Below are positions 58,611 through 64,000 of a stretch of 64,000 bases of DNA, in pieces; position 1 is the stretch's first letter; each line of letters starts with the position of its first letter. This DNA is from Mycobacterium sp. AZCC_0083 (GTDB lineage Bacteria; Actinomycetota; Actinomycetes; Mycobacteriales; Mycobacteriaceae), in NCBI RefSeq assembly GCF_014202335.1, contig NZ_JACHGP010000014.1, positions 124,001-188,000 on the forward strand, written 5' to 3'. The notes beneath the pieces are model-generated. The model worked only from the letters and a program-made list of their open reading frames with translations. It was not told where the DNA came from and made no database searches. A program made the translations under genes and the position numbers.

Positions 58611-58626
58611 TTGAACCGCAGTTCAA
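58611..58626. promoter_or_regulatory. Inverted repeat TTGAAC-CGCA-GTTCAA, possible operator
   Basis: A perfect 6-base inverted repeat with a 4-base spacer, ending 6 bases before the start of the flavin-binding protein gene. Its position over the ribosome-binding region would suit a repressor site or a small RNA hairpin that hides the start. Confidence 0.4.
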
Positions 58627-58632
58627 GGCATC

Positions 58633-59298
58633 ATGACGAACATGAGTCAGCCCTCGACCCGCGTTACCCGGATCAGCGAGAAACAGGACACCTCACGCCC
58701 CCGGCTCGACGAACTCCTGGACAGCACGCCGCTGGCCACCGTCGCGCTGGTCCGCGATGGTCACCCGGTGATCTTCCCGACCGGGTTCGCCAGGATCGGC
58801 GACGAATTGGTGATCCACGGTTCGACGGGCTCGCCGTGGATGCGTGCGCTGGCCGCCGGTGCCCCAGCCGCGGTCTCGGTGACCACGCTGGACGGCGTCG
58901 TGGTGGCGCGTAGCTCATTCGAGTCGTCGTTCCAGTATCGAAGTGCCACCGTGTTCGGCGTCTTCGAGCAGGTCCCCGAGGCCGACAAGCTCGGCTACCT
59001 CGATACGGTGACCGAGAAGTTCATCCCTGGGCGCGTCGCCGAATTGCGTAAGAGCACGCGCAAGGAACTCGCCGCCACCCTGGCGTTGCGCATGCCGATC
59101 GGCGCCGACAGCTGGTCGCTGAAGATCAGCGACGGCTGGCCAGAGGACCCGGACGAGGACGTCGCGGGCGACGCCTGGGCGGGCGTCGTGCCGATGACGG
59201 TCAACTACGGCGAACCGCAGCCCGCACCGGACCTCACGCCGGGCATCGCGTTGCCTGGGTCGGTGCGTGCCATGACGGGCCGGCCCTCAGTCGAGTAG
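58633..59298 (+). CDS. Pyridoxamine-5'-phosphate-oxidase-like flavin-binding protein
   Basis: 221 residues from ATG (a second ATG three codons in is possible). The split-barrel fold is seen in LDSTPLATVALVRDGHPVIFPTGFARIGDELVIHGSTGSPWMRAL, SVTTLDGVVVARSSFESSFQYRSATVFG and the C-terminal SWSLKISDGWPED. This subgroup binds FMN or F420 and is usually of unknown substrate. Its 3' end overlaps the convergent nitrilase gene by 12 bases. Confidence 0.8.
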   Translation: MTNMSQPSTRVTRISEKQDTSRPRLDELLDSTPLATVALVRDGHPVIFPTGFARIGDELVIHGSTGSPWMRALAAGAPAAVSVTTLDGVVVARSSFESSFQYRSATVFGVFEQVPEADKLGYLDTVTEKFIPGRVAELRKSTRKELAATLALRMPIGADSWSLKISDGWPEDPDEDVAGDAWAGVVPMTVNYGEPQPAPDLTPGIALPGSVRAMTGRPSVE

Positions 59299-60114
59299 TG
59301 CGGTGCGGCGGTACAGGTCGGTTCGCCGGTCGCCGTGAACGTCGTTGTGCTCGTTGAACTTCTTCACCCTCGACTCGGCCAGGTCGACGTCGGCGGTGAC
59401 GACGCCCGGCTTGCCGAACTCGGCGATGGCCAGCGGGTAGCCGTCGGCATCGATGATCACGCTGCCGCCGATCCAGTCAACGCCGCGTTCGACGCCAGCG
59501 CGGTCACACACCGCGATGGGCATCCGGTTCATGCCCGCGCCTGCCAGCGCGCGCACGACCTCGGTCGGCCGCTCGCCTTCCGGGCGGGGTAGCAGCGGCC
59601 AGTTGACCGGCGCGCACAGCAGGTCGGCGCCGGCCAGGGCCGCCACCCTGACCCACTCTGGGAACTCGACGTCGTAGCAGATCATCACGCCAATGCGGCC
59701 GTGCTCGGTGTCCACCAGCAACGGCAGGTCGTCGGCGCGGTCGAACACCGCGTTCTCCGCATCCCACAGGTGGGCCTTGCGATAGACGCCGCGCAACCCG
59801 GTTCTGTCGACGACCGCGGCGCTGTTGTAGACCTTGTCGCCCGCCGCTTCGGGGAATCCCGCGACGATCGTCAGGCCGAAGGCCGCTGCGAGATCGGCCC
59901 ACTCGGTGACGGCGGGGCCGTCGCGGGTCTCGGCGAGGGACGCGAGTTCGGCGCGGTCGGCGAACACATAGCCCGACGACGCCAGTTCCGGCAGCACGAC
60001 GATTTGTGCGCCGTCGCGGGCGGCTCCTTCGATCGCGGCGGAGGAGGTGGTGCGGTTTCCGGTGGTGTCGCCGATGTTCAGGGGGATCTGACAGCAGGTG
60101 ACGCGTGTGGTCAT
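59287..60114 (-). CDS. Carbon-nitrogen hydrolase (nitrilase superfamily)
   Basis: 275 residues from the ATG at 60114. The Glu-Lys-Cys triad is complete: Glu43 in VVLPELASSG, Lys113 in GVYRKAHLW and Cys146 in GVMICYDVEFPEW. It hydrolyses a nitrile or, more often in this group, an amide or N-carbamoyl compound. No signal peptide. The 99-base gap upstream is shared with the divergent Rrf2 gene. Confidence 0.9.
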   Translation of the reverse strand: MTTRVTCCQIPLNIGDTTGNRTTSSAAIEGAARDGAQIVVLPELASSGYVFADRAELASLAETRDGPAVTEWADLAAAFGLTIVAGFPEAAGDKVYNSAAVVDRTGLRGVYRKAHLWDAENAVFDRADDLPLLVDTEHGRIGVMICYDVEFPEWVRVAALAGADLLCAPVNWPLLPRPEGERPTEVVRALAGAGMNRMPIAVCDRAGVERGVDWIGGSVIIDADGYPLAIAEFGKPGVVTADVDLAESRVKKFNEHNDVHGDRRTDLYRRTALLD

Positions 60115-60213
60115 GTGTTGATGGTGGTCTATCCGGCGCACAGGAGCGAAGAGACCCCGAGAATGGATCCGGCTTGCAGGGTTCGCGCAAAGGTCGGTGG
60201 CACAATGCGCCGT

Positions 60214-60684
60214 ATGCGGATGTCGGCGAAGGCGGAGTACGCCATCCGTGCGATGGTCCAGCTGGCAACGGTTGACGAGGGCGTGCTGGTCAAGACCGAC
60301 GACCTGGCCAAGGCGCAGGGCATCCCGCCACAGTTCCTCGTCGACATCCTCTCCGACCTGCGCACGGACCGGTTGGTGCGCAGCCACCGCGGTCGCGACG
60401 GCGGCTACGCTCTCGCCCAGCCCGCCGCCGACATCAGCATCGCCGACGTGATGCGCTGCATCGACGGCCCGCTGGCCAGCGTCCGCGACATCGCGCTCGG
60501 CGACCTGCCGTACTCCGGGCCCACCGCGGCGCTGACCGACGTGTGGCGCGCCCTGCGGGCCAGCATGCGATCAGTGCTCGAGGAGACGACGTTGGCCGAC
60601 GTGGCGTTCGGGGAGTTACCCGAACACGTCAGCCGGCTGGCCGGCGATTACCTCGCGCAAGAGGAGAAGCGCGGGCACGGCTGA
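60214..60684 (+). CDS. Rrf2-family transcriptional regulator (Rv1287-like)
   Basis: 156 residues from ATG; another ATG three codons earlier is possible. Winged HTH MRMSAKAEYAIRAMVQLAT ... GIPPQFLVDILSDLRTDRLVRSHRGRDGGYALAQP is standard Rrf2. Only one Cys (VMRCIDGP) is present, so the three-Cys iron-sulfur site of IscR is missing and it should sense something else or another cofactor. From memory it matches Rv1287, which follows cysN in M. tuberculosis; here about 3.7 kb separate it from cysNC. A link to sulfur metabolism is plausible. Confidence 0.9.
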   Translation: MRMSAKAEYAIRAMVQLATVDEGVLVKTDDLAKAQGIPPQFLVDILSDLRTDRLVRSHRGRDGGYALAQPAADISIADVMRCIDGPLASVRDIALGDLPYSGPTAALTDVWRALRASMRSVLEETTLADVAFGELPEHVSRLAGDYLAQEEKRGHG

Positions 60685-60685
60685 T

Positions 60686-61318
60686 TCAGCGGCTGCGCAG
60701 CGCGATCCCGTCGAGCAGCATCCGAAGCCCACCGTCGAAGTCCTCCTCGACCGACGTCCGCATGGCGACCTTCGACAACGCCTCGATGTGCGGGTGCTGT
60801 TCGCCGGCGACCGCGCCGATCCGCGCGGCGGCATCCGTCGCGTCGGCCGATCGGCCACGCGCCAGCGGGCCCGCCAGCTCCGCCTGCGCCGCCCCGACGA
60901 CGAAGCCCAGCACTGCGTGGAATGCGTAGAGCCGGTCCTCGTCCGCCAGCCCCGCTCGCTCCAAGGCGCCGACCAGCGCGTCGGCGATCGCGAAACCGGT
61001 GGCCGATGACATCCGGCGGGTCAGCACCAGCGGGATGGCGGCGGGGTGGGCGCGCACACCGCTCCACATCGCGGTCGCGATCGCGTGGACGTCGCGCTTC
61101 CAATCGGACGTTGGGGCGGGCACGGCGACGTCGGCGACCACGGCGGCGACGACGAGTTCCTCCAGCCCCTCCTTGTCGGCGACGTAGTTGTAGACGGTCA
61201 TCGGCCCGGTTCCGAGCGCGGCGGCCAACGAACGCATGCTGAGCGCACCCAGTCCGGATTCGTCGACGATTCCCAAAGCCGCAGTGGCGATTTCGTCGAC
61301 CGTGAATCGCGCTCTCAC
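60686..61318 (-). CDS. TetR-family transcriptional regulator
   Basis: 210 residues from a GTG preceded by GGGAGGAAAC; an ATG four codons upstream is the alternative. The HTH is FTVDEIATAALGIVDESGLGALSMRSLAAALGTGPMTVYNYVADKEGL, with the TetR phrase MTVYNYVADKEGL. The C-terminal ligand domain is ordinary in length (TetR_C type). It is divergent from a hydrolase and a mycothiol-dependent-isomerase-like gene. Two GTACAMCGTAC sites lie between them, so it likely represses both units. Its stop is 1 base from the Rrf2 gene end. Confidence 0.9.
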   Translation of the reverse strand: MRARFTVDEIATAALGIVDESGLGALSMRSLAAALGTGPMTVYNYVADKEGLEELVVAAVVADVAVPAPTSDWKRDVHAIATAMWSGVRAHPAAIPLVLTRRMSSATGFAIADALVGALERAGLADEDRLYAFHAVLGFVVGAAQAELAGPLARGRSADATDAAARIGAVAGEQHPHIEALSKVAMRTSVEEDFDGGLRMLLDGIALRSR

Positions 61319-61345
61319 GTTTCCTCCCATGCGGGACCTTGACAA

Positions 61346-61388
61346 GTACAACGTACGTGATGCAGTGTAGCGAATACGTACACCGTAC
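61346..61388. promoter_or_regulatory. Paired GTACAACGTAC / GTACACCGTAC sites, likely TetR operator
   Basis: GTACAACGTAC at 61346-61356 and GTACACCGTAC at 61378-61388 differ at one base and lie 32 bases apart, three helical turns. Each is a near-palindrome GTAC-N3-GTAC. They sit in the 85-base divergent gap between the TetR gene and the hydrolase at 61404, the usual place for TetR-family operators. Confidence 0.7.
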
Positions 61389-61403
61389 CTATCGAGGAGG
61401 GTC

Positions 61404-62318
61404 ATGCCCGGCTCAGCATCCACGAAGATTCCGACCCATCGCGTCGACTTCCCGTCCGGCGGAACCACGTGCGCGGCATGGTTGACGTTGCCCGCCGGGG
61501 CAGGGCCGCACCCTGCCGTGGTGCTGGTCCACGGTCTCGGCGCGACGCACGACATGATGCTGGCGCAATACGAGCAGCACTTCGCGGCAGCGGGCATCGC
61601 GACGCTGGCGTTCGACTACCGCCACACCGGAGCCTCCGACGGGCAACCGCGACAACGCATCTCGATGCCCCGACAGCGGGCCGACGTCGCCGCGGCACTG
61701 GCCTACCTCGGCAAGCGGTCCGACGTCGACCCGGCACGGCTCGCGCTATGGGGGACCAGCCTCGGCGGCATGAACGTGGTCCGTGTGGCCGCCACCCGGC
61801 CCGACCTCGCGGCCGCCGTGATCCAGTGCCCGATCGTGCACGGGCCGGGTGCGGCACGCAGCCTTGGCATCTCGGGTCCACTGCGGCTGACCCCAGCCAT
61901 CGTCGAGGACGCCGTGCGCGCAGTGACCCGCCGCGGCCGCAGGCACGTGCCCATCGTCGGCCCGCCGGGCAGCCTCGCGATGGTGACCGCGCCAGGAGCG
62001 GAGGCCGGCTGGAACTCCACCGTCCCGCCCGGCTGTGGCTTCGACAACCGGATCGCCGCGGCCGACGCGGTGGCGATGGTGACCACGTCGGCGTTGCGGT
62101 GCGCCCGCCGCGTCACCGCGCCGCTCCTAGTCTGCGTCTGCGACGAGGAGAACCTGATGAACCCGCGCTACGCGGCGCTGGTGGCGTGGCGTGCACCGAA
62201 CGGGGTGGCCCGGCACTACGCGTCGGACCACTTCGCGATCTACCACCCGCCGCTGGTCAGTCGGGTGCTCGCCGACCAGACGGCCTTCCTCAAGGAGCAC
62301 CTCGATGTCCAGTCGTGA
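61404..62318 (+). CDS. Alpha/beta hydrolase
   Basis: 304 residues from ATG with GAGGAGG just upstream. Oxyanion region HPAVVLVHGLGATHDMM, nucleophile elbow LALWGTSLGGMNV, acid in LLVCVCDEENLMNP and His in YASDHFAIYHPP. The triad is complete. The overall form resembles thioesterase/FrsA-type hydrolases. The next gene starts 14 bases before its end. Expression is probably controlled by the divergent TetR regulator. Confidence 0.87.
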   Translation: MPGSASTKIPTHRVDFPSGGTTCAAWLTLPAGAGPHPAVVLVHGLGATHDMMLAQYEQHFAAAGIATLAFDYRHTGASDGQPRQRISMPRQRADVAAALAYLGKRSDVDPARLALWGTSLGGMNVVRVAATRPDLAAAVIQCPIVHGPGAARSLGISGPLRLTPAIVEDAVRAVTRRGRRHVPIVGPPGSLAMVTAPGAEAGWNSTVPPGCGFDNRIAAADAVAMVTTSALRCARRVTAPLLVCVCDEENLMNPRYAALVAWRAPNGVARHYASDHFAIYHPPLVSRVLADQTAFLKEHLDVQS

Positions 62319-62964
62319 CTTGTTGCGTCCCAACGATCTTCGATTCCTGGACGTCGCGTCGACCCTGAGCCCCGACGAGTGGTCCGCACCGAGCCTGTGC
62401 GACGAATGGACGAATCACCAGGTGTTGGCGCACCTAGTCGTCGGGTACGGCGGAGGTCTTGGCCCTGTGGTGGCCGAGATGTACAGGCATGGCGGCTCGT
62501 TCGACGGCGCCAACACCACGCTTGCGTGCTCGTTGGCGCAGATGCGGTCGCCCGCCGAGCTGCTCGAGGACTTCTCGCGGCTGATCGACCAGCCCAAGGG
62601 CATCGGCCGGTTGCTGCCGCGACGGATGATGGTCGGCGATCACGTCACCCACGAACTCGACATCCTCTATGCGCTCGACCGTGAGCCCGCGATTGCCGAG
62701 GACGTGCTGATCGCCGTGCTGAACACGCAAGTGTCGCTTCCGAATCCGTTCGTCCCGGCGTACCGCAACAGCCGCGGTCTGAGGCTGTCCGCGACCGACG
62801 CGGACTGGACCCACGGCGTGGACGGGCCCCAGGTCAGTGGCCGCGCGGCCGACCTGGTGTCCGTGTTGGGGGATCGGCCCAGCGCGCTCGTACGACTGAA
62901 CGGCGACGGCGTGACCCTGTTGGCGTCGCGGGTGCTCAGCCGCCGGACCCGTACGGCCGGGTGA
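62305..62964 (+). CDS. Maleylpyruvate-isomerase-family, mycothiol-dependent (DinB-like) protein
   Basis: 219 residues from ATG with AAGGAG upstream, overlapping the hydrolase by 14 bases. The DinB-like four-helix bundle carries the metal-binding motif LCDEWTNHQVLAHLV and later GDHVTHELDILYAL (His-Glu pattern). This is the family of mycothiol-dependent maleylpyruvate isomerase and other mycothiol S-transferases. The C-terminal GRAADLVSVLGDRPSALVRLNGDGVTLL is the usual small accessory domain. Function as a mycothiol-dependent transferase or isomerase is inferred. Confidence 0.85.
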   Translation: MSSRDLLRPNDLRFLDVASTLSPDEWSAPSLCDEWTNHQVLAHLVVGYGGGLGPVVAEMYRHGGSFDGANTTLACSLAQMRSPAELLEDFSRLIDQPKGIGRLLPRRMMVGDHVTHELDILYALDREPAIAEDVLIAVLNTQVSLPNPFVPAYRNSRGLRLSATDADWTHGVDGPQVSGRAADLVSVLGDRPSALVRLNGDGVTLLASRVLSRRTRTAG

Positions 62965-63325
62965 TGATCTCCAGGTAGTGCCCGGACGGGTCCTGGAAGT
63001 AGACCCCGCGGCCGCCGTCGTTGTCGTTGATCTCGCCGGGACGGGCGCCACGAGGGTCGGCCCAGTGCTCCTGCCCGCGTGAGTGGATGCGGCCGTAGAT
63101 CGCATCGAATTCGGCTTCGGAGACCAGGAACGCGTAGTGCTGCGGATGGATGTCCGCGTCGTCGGGCGCCTGGGCGAAGTCGAGGCTGACGCCGTGATTG
63201 AGGGTCACCGCCAGGAAGTGTCCGAACTCCGCGGCAGGCGGAAGCCCGAAGAGCTCGGTGAAGTAGTCCGCTGATTCGCGACGGTCCTTGGCGGCCACGA
63301 TGGTGTGGTTGAACGTGATGGCCAT
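62936..63325 (-). CDS. VOC-superfamily protein (glyoxalase/dioxygenase fold)
   Basis: 129 residues. The pattern ITFNHTIVAAKDRRESADYFTELFGL, then QHYAFLVSEAEFDAIYGRI and GRGVYFQDPSGHYLEIITRPYG is classical for the VOC fold; the first His, the His of HYAFLV and the Glu of YLEIIT are likely metal ligands. Reaction unknown. Its 3' end overlaps the convergent isomerase-family gene by 29 bases. Confidence 0.88.
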   Translation of the reverse strand: MAITFNHTIVAAKDRRESADYFTELFGLPPAAEFGHFLAVTLNHGVSLDFAQAPDDADIHPQHYAFLVSEAEFDAIYGRIHSRGQEHWADPRGARPGEINDNDGGRGVYFQDPSGHYLEIITRPYGSGG

Positions 63326-63379
63326 TCAATCGAGTCAACCACCTTCGACGCCGCGAGCACAGCACTGCAGGATGGAGCC

Positions 63380-63922
63380 ATGGCGAACCACCCGGTCCGG
63401 CCGGCGACGCTGACAGGTGCGCGTGTCCGACTGCGTGCGCCGCACGTCGACGACGCGGAAGCGATGTTCGACGGGATGGCCTCCGACCCCGAAGTGTCGC
63501 GCTACATGTCCTGGACCCCGCACCGGGGAGTCGACGAGACCCGCCGCGTCATCACCAGGCTGTTCAACGTCGGCGCCGACCCGACGTGGATCATCGAAAC
63601 CCGCGACAGCGGCGAATTCCTCGGCACCTGCGGTTGGCGCAGGCCTGCGCCGCACACGGTAGAACTTGGGTACTGCATCGGCCGCCGGTGGTGGCGGCAG
63701 GGAATCATGTCGGAGGTGGCCCAGCTGTTGATCGACGAGGCTCGGCGCGATCCGACCGTGTACCGGGTTTCGGCGTACTGCCACGTCGACAACCCGGGGT
63801 CGGCCGGAGTTCTCCGACGAAGCGGCCTCACCCTCGAAGGCCGCCTCGCGCGGTACGCGGTATTTCCCAATCTCGGTCCCGAACCGCAGGACTGCCTGAT
63901 GTTTGGAAAGGCGGTGCGGTGA
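63380..63922 (+). CDS. GNAT-family N-acetyltransferase (RimJ/RimL type)
   Basis: 180 residues from ATG with AGGATGGAG upstream. RLRAPHVDDAEAMFDGMASDPEVSRYMSW is the RimJ-type N-terminus. YCIGRRWWRQGIMSEVAQLLID is the acetyl-CoA pyrophosphate loop region, and YCHVDNPGSAGVLRRSGLTLEGRL the family C-terminal half. It transfers an acetyl group to an amine; the acceptor is unknown. Its TGA overlaps the next ATG (TGATG). Confidence 0.9.
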   Translation: MANHPVRPATLTGARVRLRAPHVDDAEAMFDGMASDPEVSRYMSWTPHRGVDETRRVITRLFNVGADPTWIIETRDSGEFLGTCGWRRPAPHTVELGYCIGRRWWRQGIMSEVAQLLIDEARRDPTVYRVSAYCHVDNPGSAGVLRRSGLTLEGRLARYAVFPNLGPEPQDCLMFGKAVR

Positions 63923-64000
63923 TGGCCGGACTGGACCTGCGTGCACTGGACGTGCCGGTGATCGTCGCCCCCATGGCGGGCGGACCAACGACTCCCGAGC
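63922..64000 (+). CDS. Nitronate monooxygenase-like protein, cut off by the window end
   Basis: Only the first 26 codons are present. DVPVIVAPMAGGPTTPE is the FMN-binding start of the NPD/nitronate monooxygenase TIM barrel (PxxxAPMAGG). It is translationally coupled to the acetyltransferase before it. Confidence 0.75.
   Translation, partial: MAGLDLRALDVPVIVAPMAGGPTTPE

Noticed and set aside
1..64000. tRNA, rRNA, CRISPR, transposase or phage genes
   Set aside because: None recognised on either strand; the only repeats are the hairpins, operators, tandem duplications and the Gly-rich tract listed.

Overview
The window looks like chromosomal DNA of a fast-growing mycobacterium (Mycolicibacterium type). 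The support is: very high G+C, many GTG starts, genes joined by ATGA/GTGA/TGATG overlaps, a fused CysNC, a beta-carbonic anhydrase that reads as mycobacterial CanA (Rv1284 type), a GH15 trehalase of the mycobacterial TreH type, a fused OppD and a mycothiol-dependent-isomerase family protein. From memory, oppB-oppC-oppD-oppA, canA, cysD, cysN and an Rrf2 regulator match the order of Rv1280c-Rv1287 in M. tuberculosis. Here that backbone is spread over about 32 kb by inserted gene blocks. No tRNA, rRNA, CRISPR array, transposase or prophage gene was recognised. No stretch longer than about 190 bases lacks a gene or a described element.

Layout. (A) 0.1-18.6 kb is a catabolic island. It holds a GMC oxidoreductase, an alpha/beta hydrolase, a CxxC CMD/AhpD-like protein, a two-subunit molybdenum hydroxylase (IorAB type), a C-C-bond hydrolase of the 2,6-dihydroxypseudooxynicotine-hydrolase type, a phytoene-desaturase-like FAD oxidoreductase, a five-gene operon (NitT/TauT-type ABC importer plus two LVIVD beta-propeller proteins), a binding-protein-like protein without signal peptide, a LacI regulator, a 3-hydroxyisobutyrate-dehydrogenase-like enzyme and an M24 metalloprotein. 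At least eight copies of a palindrome close to TGCAAYCGRTTGCA sit in its intergenic gaps, so it is probably one LacI regulon. The substrate is unknown; the enzyme set suggests an N-heteroaromatic or related ring compound. (B) 18.7-24.9 kb is a 2-oxoacid dehydrogenase (E1 alpha-beta fusion plus E2) divergent from a VOC protein, a GntR/FCD regulator and an aldehyde dehydrogenase. The shared promoter gap has two TTGGATCCA-type sites.

(C) 24.9-29.0 kb holds a flavin monooxygenase pair resembling sulfur-scavenging enzymes and an S33-type hydrolase. (D) 29.0-36.2 kb is an oligopeptide ABC importer (oppBCD) with two tandem oppA genes; the gap between them keeps fragments of both flanking genes, the scar of a tandem duplication. 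(E) 36.4-45.4 kb has two tiny exported proteins, a DUF5666 protein, a two-component system and three envelope glycosyltransferases (GT39, GT2-GtrA, GT39). (F) 45.5-53.5 kb holds canA, the trehalase, a complete P450 operon (3Fe-4S ferredoxin, reductase, CYP, alcohol dehydrogenase), a thioesterase and an amino-acid-type binding lipoprotein. (G) 53.7-57.3 kb is sulfate activation (cysD, cysNC, cysQ). (H) 57.3-64.0 kb is a run of small metabolic enzymes and regulators, ending in a cut-off nitronate-monooxygenase-like gene.

Two small signals deserve attention. A nearly identical 10-11 codon reading frame (MSACAK...) is wedged by overlapping stop/start codons between cysD and cysNC and again between oppC and oppD. 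A hairpin with arms GCGATTTGTGCAC occurs twice, 24.5 kb apart.
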